A DNA stretch of 64,000 bases from Polytrichum commune (Eukaryota > Streptophyta > Polytrichopsida > Polytrichales > Polytrichaceae). Each line of letters opens with the position of its first letter. Position 1 is the stretch's first letter. Below, piece after piece: positions 12,566-23,135 of the stretch. Both the position numbers and the translations under genes were made by a program. The stretch is from NCBI GenBank assembly GCA_950295325.1, contig OX485803.1, positions 6,264,001-6,328,000 on the forward strand. Reading direction: 5' to 3'. The notes beneath the pieces were generated by a model that was not told the origin of the DNA, made no database searches, and saw only the letters and a program-made list of their open reading frames with translations.

Positions 12566-14083
12566 TGCACAAACTCCAACTAACAAACACCTGCACAACT
12601 GGACTCGATAAACTACCAGTAGCCGCGCCTTCAGAGTCCGTTGATGTTAAAATTAGGAGTCGAGAAGAAGACTATTACAATCGCACAATTCTTCAGAATT
12701 TCATTAGACTAAGAGAGCTGCGACGGTACTGCACTTGAGTACCCCTCCTACACAGTTAGCAACACTGCAATGAGTAGAAATATTTCCAGCTCGTTCTCTT
12801 AGCCTAAACCTTCCCCTCCGATTCTCCACTTCCGCCAAAAGCTAACGACATCGCCGAACATAAGGAAAAACATCAATTCTCGCCATTCACCTATGCTTTC
12901 ATTTTCAGCGATGCATTTTCTTTTTGAATTATCACGAACGCTACGCAGGCCACAACAACGCTCTAACTACCACAAACACTGCCGTATATCGTCGATCGTC
13001 AAGAGCAGATATTAACCCTCACGTACGTAATCATTCTAAGCTCTGCACTCCCTTTGCATAATCACGAATCCTTGACGCAATCAACAACACGTAAATTATT
13101 AGAAAGAAATAAAAAATTGCGAGCTCGTTCTCTTAGCCGATTCCTCCAACTCCGATTCTCCTCTTCCGTTGAAGGCAGCAGCACGAAGCTACTCACGAGG
13201 AATGCGTCTCCGAATGCGCTTTATAGTTCTCTACCAAGAAGAGAAGACCCGTTCCTCTACCGATACAATTTTCTCGAAAGCCGCAACCCACTCAGATCGT
13301 CATATTGACTTGCTACAGTAGTTAGCCGACTACTAAGGTTTAATAGAACTCGAATTTTACACAATTTGCGCGAATCTGCACAAATCTCCGACAATTAGAG
13401 GATGAGATCGGCCAGGAAACTACAATTATTCGCTGTAAATCTTTTCAATAACGCACTAACTCTCACTCTCTCATGTATTCCAGGAGATCTATTTCGGGAC
13501 ATGGGCGACATTACCAAAATACAGACAAACTTCGTCGATCATCCTCTCTGTCCAGTATCTAGGATTTTTGTAGATGACACCTGTGGTCGAAAGTGGTACC
13601 TCTACGCTTTTCCTAGACATAAAATCTCCACCCAAAGCCGTCCAATTCAGACAGATCCGGACCCCATTTCGAGACAATCTTCTGCCATCGATATCGGAAA
13701 ATTCACGGCCGAGGTAATTCTGGCTTTCACACTTCTCTAGGGACTTCTGTGCCGTCGATCGAGACTCACGGCCAGGATCTGTCGGTGGATTGTTTGCTGG
13801 TGAATTTGAGCTGTCCGCTCGGAGCATTCAGAGCCGTACAATTTGAGCTGCCCAGAGCACCTACGGCCACCTACCGATTGTGGATGACGAGATTTAGGCC
13901 GTCCGATCTGGACAGGATCCATTATGCCTCTGTTCGACCTACCGCTTACTACAGACCGTCCGATCCACACGTAATAGACGTCTAAGATTTGTCAGATCTT
14001 CGGTCGTTATGATCGTACACATGCCACCAAAGAAGAAGTCTCTCCCTGGTCAGCAGATCTTAACTTTAACCTTAACAACCCTT
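12566..14083. other. Upstream region of the AAA+ gene, with an inverted-order duplication; no secure gene
   Basis: The first few hundred bases should hold the AAA+ promoter and 5' UTR. A block at 12790-12835 (AGCTCGTTCTCTTAGCC, then TCCGATTCTCC and CTTCCG) recurs in diverged form at 13118-13170. A second block at 12925-12965 (ATTATCACGAACGCTACGCA) recurs at 13055-13090. Open frames at 13402-13740, 13749-13985 (+) and 13489-13970 (-) overlap one another and show no family motif. 13490-13980 is somewhat richer in G+C, with repeated GTCCGATC words. No TATA box was assigned. Confidence 0.45.
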
Positions 14084-14239
14084 ATCATAACATTATTCAG
14101 ATCCATAACATTGTTTTGTGGGACTGACATTATTCCACAGAATATTCTCCGTCTTCTGGACTAAATATAGGAATATTTCGTGGAATACTGTCAGTCCCAC
14201 ACAACAGTGTTATGGATCTGAATAACGTCATGATGACTC
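14084..14239. repeat. Long imperfect hairpin (foldback MITE or hairpin-RNA locus)
   Basis: Two arms of about 65 nt, centred near 14162, are inverted copies. The left arm contains TTCAGATCCATAACA and GTGGGACTGACA; the right arm contains TGTCAGTCCCAC and TGTTATGGATCTGAA. Over the central 53 nt only about five mismatches occur. The loop is roughly 20 nt. No clear target-site duplication is visible, so I cannot tell a MITE from a precursor of small RNAs. Confidence 0.8.
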
Positions 14240-14751
14240 GCAGAAGGTAGTAATGCATTTTCTAACATGTGATATATAATAGGTAACTCACTCAAGGGTT
14301 TCCAAATTAACAAGTCTTGAGAAGTATTGTATGTGGGTATTGATGAGACAATTTTCATGTTCATGTGCTCCAACATCTACCACTATTAAGATTCACACAA
14401 CAAAATTTGGGCTACATTAGCAACCTACATTGAAGCATCAGCAAAAATCGGATTGAGAATCGTACCTCTGTTGGTTTAGTCATGGTTATCGAAAGTGCAT
14501 GTGTGTTGATTCCTTTACTAGATTTTACATGGATTCTTTCAATTGTGTTCATTTTCGAGTGTGGAGTAGTTGTTACCTCTCTTTCAAACATCATATGTCT
14601 TTGATGGTGCTTGTTCTTTGATCCTCACCTAACCACAGACCGATCAAATATAAGTAAATGAGTAAGAAAAGTAATTGAATAACACCCGCATACCTTATCA
14701 CACAAGAGGTCGTGAGGCACCATATTAGTCAGGATCACATCCAAACAATTA

Positions 14752-14909
14752 TAACCCACCCACATTTACTGGTGTGGGCCACCAGTGAACGGTGAGTACC
14801 AACACTGGTTATATTCAGTGGCTCTCACTAGCTAAACCAACTCTAAAAGTGGCCTCTACTGGTAGAAACCATTCACTAGTGGCCCGCACCAGTAAGTGTG
14901 GGTGGGCTA
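14752..14909. mobile_element. Tourist/PIF-Harbinger-like MITE, 158 bp, TTA target-site duplication
   Basis: Termini TAACCCACCCACA and TGTGGGTGGGCTA are inverted copies and extend about 45 bp inward with few mismatches (TTACTGGTG, GGCCACCAGTGAA versus TTCACTAGTGGCC, CACCAGTAA). TTA flanks both ends (14749-14751 and 14910-14912). No coding capacity. Confidence 0.8.
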
Positions 14910-17900
14910 TTAGAAATCAAATGAAATAAATAAAAAGGACAAGTTGGTCTTCTCGTAACAAATTTAAAAATATGTTCATATTAAAATAATCATGTCATAA
15001 TCGCAAACCTTGTTGTTTTGGTGAGAAACTTGATGTGCCTCAAGTTGGTTAAATATGCTATGGATTTTTAGAAATTTGTTGCAAGCATAGTATGTTCTTG
15101 AATTGACCACACTATCAAAATGTTTGTTTGAGAGGTGAGCACTTCATGAAGTACATGGGATAACTGTACATGAAGATTTACAATCGAGCTTTTGAAGGTG
15201 ACAAATGATTTCAATAGCTATGTCTAGAAAAGAAAGAAAGGTGTTAAGCTTTCGGTTTTATTCTTGCGTAAGATTATATCATTTAGTCCACAGGTTCCCA
15301 TTTTAAGACATTGCGGACATTGAGGACATCTGGAATCAACCTTTAAAAATGACCAAAGACATTGTGTGGGGTTATGGGTTAATGAGAAAAAGACAAACAA
15401 AAGGTTATGCAGCTGAAAACTTCAACTTTAGTCACTTTTTAGCGAATCACAACATTTGTGACATAGCTTTATTATTCTAACCAAGTTATCTCAAGAAAAG
15501 AAGTTTAAATTAGGGTACAAATACATTCAAGGGTGTAAAAGAATCCAATTTTATGCAAGATATACGATTTTGGAGTAACCATAACGTCGATCCTCTCCTC
15601 TCACATATTACCTCAGAGTGACATCAATCCAAAACATCTTCACTATACGTATACATCTCACAGTGACTCGCGCACGTCATAAGTATCACATGAGTAGATT
15701 TGTTGAGCTTTGCAGGGGTTGGAGTTCTTCTTCTTTTATTGAGCTTTGCAACTTGAAATTTTTGAATAAAATTTAGTATTCAAAACATATTGGGGACTTT
15801 TTACATTGATAAGCACATGTCAAAACATCTCGAAAGATACAAAAAAATCTTGAGCCCTCACCAACATGTATCTACAAAACTTTCTTTAGCTCGAATGCGA
15901 TTCTATTTCCAATACCAAAGTAAAGAGGTTGTCAACTCCCCTTCCTCAAATTCCAGTACCTCCCTAGAATTGTATTGGCTACCAATTCTCATGCTTTGGG
16001 AAGACTCTATGCACACTTCCATGTGGATGGAGCTTCGATGGGAGGTCATTCTTTTGTCATTTAAGTAGTAGACTTTGAACGTCAAGTTTGTTGGCACAAG
16101 TGTGTTGGTTGTAAGCTATGGTGAGTGCATTAGATGGAGAATTTGCAAGGGACCATGCTTGAAATTCTTAAGGACATTATTTCCACATTAAACTAACCAT
16201 GGTATAAGGTTGAGGCATCCATAGTCAGCCATGTCCATTTAATTGCTCACTAGGGTACATGTAATTCCAACATGGATGAGATTTATTGTCCGTCTATGTC
16301 TTTTAGGCCAACATAGTTAACGTTTATGTGTTGGTGGCTTGTGATTGATTACTCTCATAAGAGTTTGACAACTATCATAGCCAAGAATCACACAAAAGAT
16401 GAGCGGTTGTGGATTGATCTATAAGTCGATTGTGTGTTCTAGTAAACTTTACCGCTTCAAAATTTGTAGCAATCTCCATATTCATGAAAAAATTAAAATA
16501 AAATTGCATTCTTCTTAGAATTTGTTCCTTTATACAATAAAAAAAACAAAAAATCCCGTTGTTACTTCTCATCAACATATACAAACTCTTTAATTTTACT
16601 GGTTATAGATGCCTCAACGTACATAACATTATTCATATTCATAACAATGTTTAGCGGTATTGAAAGTGTTATGTGGAATATTCCCGGATATCTCCCACGT
16701 TATGTACAATGACTTCAACAACATTGTATACCTTTATATGTGAAATTTGTATTTTATATTGGGAGTGTTAAAAATTGCTAAATATTTTACTTGTATAAGA
16801 TGTTTCATCCCTAGAGTTCATGATAAGGTGACGGTGCATACCTATTGTGGAGTGTGACATATTATAAACATCTAGTATTTTTAATGAGTGTTAGTATAGT
16901 CACCCTTTGAATCCCATAAAATGTTCACTCCTAGTGGACTCCAAGGATCAACACAAAGCCCAGCACTTTGGGCATTGTTACTTGTTCACTACAAATTTGT
17001 AGTTTTGACACTTATGAATTGTGTGTAGTATTTTTTATAATGCAAAGTGGAATGTTGCGTTCATGTGGGTTGGTTCCATGACTTTGGAATATGTCAATTA
17101 TATTTCGTGCCCCCCCCCCAACAAAGTAAGAATATTTATTTATTGTTCATTTATTTAGGTTGAGCTTGGAAATTTGGGTGGAGTTATATTTTTGGCACTA
17201 TGCACAAGATTCGTTATTCATCCCAAAGAATATTCGTAGGAAAAAATGTTCATCCCAATATGTTCCCTTGAAAACACTATTCATAGCAACGCTATCATTG
17301 AAAATACAGACATTATTCTCAATATGTGTACTAAGTAGAGGCGCCTATTCCCAATCAGAACCCCATCAACAATCTCCAGGGTACTAGAATTTTGATCAGG
17401 CTGGGACTGAATTCTGATATGACTAGGATTGAATTTTGATCAGGTTGGAACCACTACAGTAGTGCCATGACCCATGTCCTATTTTGAGTTCTAAAGTGAG
17501 GAGGAATGAGCAGTTATGGCAAACTCTCAACATTAGTAATATGTTCAGGCCAACTTTTTCCTTCAATTTTTTTTAAGTAATCTCAATTTAAGGAATAAAA
17601 TTACTAAATAAACTAGCAGTCCTCCTGAATTCTATCTTCCTACATGGGAAAACTCGCACCGCCTTATACTTCTCCAAATCTGGCATAGAATATCTTAAGT
17701 GATTGGTTACAGACGCCTCTACTCCATTCATACCAACAACTATTCATTAGTCATAGCAACATCAATTTCTTCCTGTTTTCTAAGTTTCTTCACATGAAGA
17801 CAAGAGAACGGAGGCCCATGTCAAATGCTAAATATAGGATGGAACACAACCATGCAACTGAATAATGTTATGAGGGAAAGGCATGTGGATGGAAGGTACT

Positions 17901-18599
17901 CAAAGGGGATAGAAAAAGAATAGAACACGTGGATAGTGGAGTTGTGTGAAGTGTCAACCGAGCAAGTGGTTAGAGTATAAGAAAAGAATGCTTCACTTGT
18001 GGAGCATATACCCTTTGCTATGAAAGTTCCCTCGCGCTAGCCTTGTAAGGAGTGTCCAGATTTCCATGGCCTCCTCTCCCGCCACTATAGCTTCCTAGCA
18101 TCTTGGGCAAAAGAAACGTACATAGAGGGGTGTCTAAATTTCTAGGAAATTATTGACTTGGTTTGTCCAATTTTTTTCTTAAATGATTAGAAGAATGCCC
18201 AAATCACAGAAGTTCAGCTCACATGTGTTGTTATTCAATAAATTAGTTCAGTTTATTCTACGTACAGTGAAGTTCGTTCACAAATGCAACATATCTCTCA
18301 CACATAACAAACCATGTCGCATAAGAGTGTTGGGTAACTGATGGGAGCTTCACAGGTGAAGGTAAGGGTTGAGGGTAAATTGGGTGCCTTAGATGAAACC
18401 AACAATAGCCATCTAAAAACCATCAAAATGTTTTTGGATGAATGCCTAACTTAGTTTAATTTTTATTTTGATCAAATTGTTTGAGTTTGATCAAGTATAT
18501 ACTGAGATGCCTAACTAATTTGGGCACTTTAATTAATTATTAGGCAAACACCTGCCCAAGCTGCTAGGAAACTACGTGTACCACTTTGCTATACTAGGG
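14910..18599. other. Intergenic DNA without recognised genes
   Basis: AT-rich, with only short open frames and no family motifs. A run of ten or so C lies near 17108. A short local repeat (GGGACTGAATTCTGAT versus AGGATTGAATTTTGAT) is at 17402-17445. I see no tRNA, rRNA or transposase signature. Confidence 0.5.
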
Positions 18600-18619
18600 G
18601 GTTCAATATAGCTAGGGAT

Positions 18620-19200
18620 TTTGTGGTGTCTACGGAAACTCATCCATTGTGAAGGTGAAAACGTAGTGAACTATATATTATAGCTTGTGAATGACTATTC
18701 TTAAATGAGCTAACTCTAGAAAAGTGAGTCAAAGTCCTTGAATTAGTCTAGTGTTGACGAATTGGAATGAATCGTCCCTCAAACTTGTAGGGGATTTTGT
18801 TTTAATGAAACCCCTTCATCCATGATGGATGAGTTTACATAGACGCCACGAATCCCAAGCCGTTGAATATGAATGCTTGAGAATATTCCAATCCGGTTGA
18901 AGAGGAGTAAGCAAAAATACAATGTCTACAAGCCTATGTTGAGAGGCTTGAGATTCATGGCCATGTAAACTCATCCATCAGAGATAAAGGGGGTTCTAGC
19001 AAAAAAAACAATTTCTCTACGTGTTGATGGCCAAATCATTCCAATTGGACCCCAATACTAATCTAATTCAAGGTCTTTGGTGTTATTTCCAAAACCAACT
19101 AATCTATAAATAGTCATCAGTAGATTATGGGCTCAATAGTTCACTATATTTTTACCTTCCTAATGGATGAGTTTATGTGAAGACTACGAATCCTTGAAGG
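18620..19200. mobile_element. Foldback element with ~260-bp inverted arms
   Basis: The arm at about 18625-18880 is the diverged reverse complement of about 18945-19195. Matching landmarks from outside in: AAACTCATCCATTGTGAAGG with CCTTCCTAATGGATGAGTTT, GAATTGGAATG with CATTCCAATTGG, and GATGGATGAGTTTACAT with ATGTAAACTCATCCATC. The centre is about 60 bp. Similar words (GTAGGGGATTGAGATT, ATGGATGGATGAG) occur at 44870-44900 and 54055-54090, suggesting a dispersed family. No open frame. Confidence 0.75.
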
Positions 19201-19600
19201 CCGTGTTGAGATAGTCGACATATTCCAAGATGCGTCACAACTCACTAGGAAAGCATAACGGCGTAGTCTAGCCATTCTTTTTCCAACACTTTAGCCGAGG
19301 TTTAGCCAAAAGTTGGAGATGATTAACATATATGGAGAATTGAGGCTACATTCCATCACCATACATTTTTTGGACTCCAAGGCACTAGAGCATTTAGAGA
19401 AGATTATGTTTCACACAATCCATGCACTTGGTATGCCAATTTTCATAGCCTAAATCAAGCACGTGCTAAGAGCAATTCTAGAGAGGGAGACAAAAGTGAA
19501 CATTTGGAGAATGGACCATCTAGGCTCATGGGTCCTCACCCATTCACTACCTTTTTCTATAAGTTTGATTGGTAATTGGTTTGTTAGGTCCCCTATGGGG

Positions 19601-20030
19601 AACTTTCACGGGGAGGTCACTCCATTGTCAAGTTGAACACCACATGTGAACAAAGTTTGCTACCCCTATATTACATGCCATAGATAGTTTTGAATTTTAT
19701 GATTTTTTTTCTACATATACATAACCACTGATAGTATCTTTTTTATTTATTTAAAAAAAATTAGTCATTTTCATTTTTGTAGTAATGGTTTTAGTTCAAT
19801 TATGCGTCATTCTATTTAGAAAAGGTATGTTTTATAAAAATAAAAAATCATTTGGTTGTCATTTTTTACTATGTAATAGGTACCATGTATATATACTCAT
19901 GAAAAAAAATTGATAAATTTTTGACCCATTTTGGTGATGCTTTATGTAAAAAGTATAATTTTTTTTACATGTGAAGTGTTCGCACGTGGTTGTTCAACTT
20001 TACAATGGAGCGACCTCCCCATGGGAACTT
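19601..20030. mobile_element. Foldback/MITE, ~430 bp, AT-rich centre
   Basis: Left arm AACTTTCACGGGGAGGTCAC, then TCCATTGTCAAGTTGAACA, is the inverse of the right arm TTGTTCAACTTTACAATGGA, then CGACCTCCCCATGGGAACTT. Arms are about 65 bp with scattered mismatches; the centre (19670-19960) is very AT-rich. Target duplication not determined. Confidence 0.7.
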
Positions 20031-20049
20031 TATTTGTTAGCACTACACC

Positions 20050-20665
20050 ATTATGGGAATAGTGCCACGTACACTATTTGCGAAGGGCCTAAACTAGTTG
20101 CCTCAAGGTCTCAAAGTGTCACATACCCTAATCGTCAATCTGGATATTACAGGGCTCAAAGAAAACAACTTGTTTGAAAGGACCCATAGTACTTGGTTGA
20201 AAGCTTTAATTTAGGCTTTAATAGAAGGCGAAGGGGTCATCAACATAAGTAATTTGTTGAAGTGATGAATGGTTTACATCGTGATATTTGGTGTGGCATA
20301 TTGGGATACTTGAGATGATAGTTTTATGTTTTAGTATGCAAGGGGTAGATAATATACTAATGACAAATGCCGTGTGTTTACATGTTAGTATGCAAGTGGA
20401 AGATATTCTTGAGCATACAAATGTCAAGTGTCATTGTGTCCACTTTAGTCAACTTGTAGAGCATTGTGTAAAGTAGGCCGGTGTACACCTCACAACACTA
20501 TTGAACATACTCACACCAAGATATCAGTAAGCGCACTTGCATGCCAAGTGTCATGAGGTGCCACTAAGGATGAAGTTGTTGATCATTAGTGTAACCTTGC
20601 ATATGCCTCAAAACAAGGTAATGACATTGTTATGCATGTGACACTAAATACCATAAATGGATGCA
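20050..20665. mobile_element. MITE related to the one in fumarase intron 1 (terminus TTATGGTATTTAGTGT)
   Basis: The right end GTGACACTAAATACCATAAA and the left end (TTATGGGAATAGTG, then TACACTATTTGCGAAGGG) match, inverted, the ends of the element at 54978-55441. An internal block (GTGTAACCTTGCATATGCCTC) also resembles that element. The left end is poorly conserved and no target duplication was assigned. Confidence 0.55.
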
Positions 20666-21134
20666 ATACCCCTCTACCATGCCAAAAAGATTTAGCAAAA
20701 AGGAGAAAAACAAAGTGATTCACGACATTGCAAGAGTCAATTTTCATCATATATGCAAATTATGTCAATGGATAAGTTCATCTTATACAAGATTGCTCTT
20801 TTGTACACGTGCACAAAATTCAAGGCTAACTAGGATTGAAGTATATTTGGATTTATGCATATATCTGGACAAATCCAACTGCCAGTATGACATACACTAG
20901 ATCGCAAAACTAGACAAATATGGGGGTTGGCGAACATGGAATACATTGTTCGAAGTTGTGGTTGTTATATTGTTGTTGCTTTTGTTGTTGTCATTTGATG
21001 TTTTATCCCCACAACTGCACATCCCTTATAATTTTTGGACAAGCAGTTTGTCCAAATATACTTAGAAGTCATCTAGCTTCCATTTCTCAAGCTTGTAAGT
21101 GTTGCAATGAATAATCTACACGGAATTCATTTAT

Positions 21135-21195
21135 TTTATTGTGGTAGTGGCAACTATCCACATGGTAGTTAAAGTTCAAATCCCGTTCGCATGCA
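21135..21195 (+). repeat. tRNA-like (box A/box B) segment, SINE-head candidate
   Basis: TGGTAGTGGCAAC near 21142 is followed 33 bp later by GTTCAAATCCC near 21175, a good box B. It cannot fold into a full tRNA, so a decayed tRNA-derived SINE head is the best reading. The box A match is only moderate. Confidence 0.4.
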
Positions 21196-21380
21196 CTAAG
21201 AGGTTTTTCTTTCCCAAGGTGATTCACATAGTTGAACAAATTGATTTCCAATAGAATAGTTTGTTCTTCGCTTCTAATCACAAATAAACACCATCGCACA
21301 TTGGGAACCCTATAACACTCATGCATAATTCAATGGGTTAATTGGGACCTACGTTTGTAATGGTATTTAGTGTTACTCTA

Positions 21381-21500
21381 AGGTGGCTTAAACCCCAGGC
21401 CTTAACATGGATCATGTGGGAACTTCAAAGTTAAGCTGCCTAAGGCCGGACTAGAATTCAAATGGGTGACCTTCCTAGCACTTGATTTTCACAGCACTCG
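21381..21500 (+). repeat. 5S rRNA-derived sequence (5S-SINE or Cassandra-type LTR fragment), not a functional 5S gene
   Basis: Three conserved words of plant 5S rRNA occur with exactly the normal spacing: GGATC (21409), AGTTAAGC (21429-21436, 20 nt after the start of GGATC) and ATGGGTGACC (21462-21471, 25 nt after AGTTAAGC). These cover the internal pol III promoter (box A/IE/box C). The 5' third and the 3' end are strongly diverged, so it cannot be a working 5S gene. Known sources of such sequences are Cassandra retrotransposon LTRs and 5S-derived SINEs. Confidence 0.75.
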
Positions 21501-22240
21501 ACCACTTATGATCCAACCAATCATAATGGGGTATTCTAGTGAATAAAAAAAAATCAACCAACTATGTGGCAGCCTAGGGGCTTGCCCTTGGGGGAGACAA
21601 ATGCATGTTGGGTTGTTTGTACCTGTTCAAAGTGTTCACCTCTGAAAGGAGGCAGTAGTTGTCAGGGGTCCTCTGATTCTCAAAATGTCCATGTCGGGAT
21701 TACGTATAATGAAGCAACACCATAATTCACACCGGTGGCCACACCAAAGGCATCTTTCTTTCTTTCTTTCTAGTGTCACTCGTCCACTTTTTAGGGTCAC
21801 TCAAGAAAAGGAAAGGAGGAAATACTTTCTACTATAAAACTCCACGATTCGAAATTCATTTGCATGGGTGCTAACAAGCCGAGAAGGCACATGTCCAAGT
21901 TATTACCACCTATGATACATGACGAATCAAATCTATCATCTCTTGTATGAAATCATTGATGAAAATGAAGATGTTCATTACATACTTCCCAACAACCCAC
22001 ATGCTGCACATGCAAACTGACATTTAGGTATATTTGGACAAACCACTTGTCTGAAAATAATAAGGGATGTGCACTTGTGGGGACAAAAATATCAAACGAC
22101 AACAACAAAACAACATAACAACCACAACTTCGAATGTTTGTATTCCATGTTCGCCAACCACCATATTCATCTAGTTTTGCAATTTAAGGTACATCATATT
22201 GGCGGCATGGAATTGTCCAAAATTCATGCACAAATCCTAG

Positions 22241-23135
22241 TCATAATGACTTTGGTTCATGCATCGTCATTCTAGAGGACAACCAATTGCATGGATTACT
22301 TCACATCCATTACACAATAAGATTGAAAGCATGACCATATTGGTAACATTTGTCAGTAATAAACATGATTGCTAGTCACACATTGTTCAATCAGTATAAT
22401 GAATAGAGTTGTGGTTAAAAAAGTCAAGCCCACCTCACTATAGGTTGCTTTAAGGTGATTGCACCAATTATGGACATTTTTCTTTGCACTTCGACAGAAT
22501 AGAAATCACATTAGCAAATCCAAAGGAGGATCATCAAAGTTAAGCTTGTTAACTTTTAAGCCAAGGTTAGTATCTTGAAGTGAAAGTCATAGACGACCCC
22601 ATACTAGTTTTTTTCGAGATATGTACAATTTTAGATTAGAAATGTACCTATTCGTTAGAATCCATCATAGGTCATGGTACATAATAGGTCACAGCACTCA
22701 CTCTACATCTAACTTGGGGTTTTCCAAGACGGAAATAAAATAATTTGACGATTCCGAACAAGTATTCTCGATTGTGGATAATCGTTTGAAGGATGTTAGT
22801 TTTAAGTCAAGGCGGCGGCAAAACTTGTTACCCAATCTTTCAAATTCAAAAGTTACCATGTAAACCATGTTGGTTGTCGCACAATGAGTTGACAACTCAT
22901 GTGATAAGTTCTACTAGACCAAAGCAAATTCACTATTACCAAGTCACCATTGAAAGTCCTGAAATATGTAAATTCCCAGGCACATAAATCAGCGACAGAG
23001 TGATTCACAAGAACACTAACAATACTTCCAAAGAAACAGTGCAAAATAACATGGTGGTTCTGCAATACAAGGATCATGGAGGATATTACAAGCACACTGA
23101 AGAGTGCAAATGGCAATGCCATCACCCAATTCATG
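22241..23135. other. 3' flank of the STPGR gene; nothing recognised
   Basis: No family motif or repeat structure was seen. Minus-strand open frames here (for example 22853-23293) are out of frame with the real terminal exon at 23252-23136. Confidence 0.5.

Larger units (their letters stand above)
20830..22240. mobile_element. Large foldback element (~1.4 kb) with ~230-bp terminal arms
   Basis: About 20830-21065 is the inverted, roughly 80-85% similar copy of about 22025-22240. Landmarks: AAAACTAGACAAATATGG versus CCATATTCATCTAGTTTT; GGTTGGCGAACATGGAATAC versus GTATTCCATGTTCGCCAACC; GTTTGTCCAAATATAC versus GTATATTTGGACAAAC. No transposase frame is present; the ~950-bp centre holds a tRNA-like and a 5S-rRNA-like sequence. 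Confidence 0.75.

Noticed and set aside
13402-13985. Overlapping plus and minus open frames upstream of the AAA+ gene
   Set aside because: Frames overlap on both strands without recognisable motifs; the slightly higher G+C explains the lack of stops.
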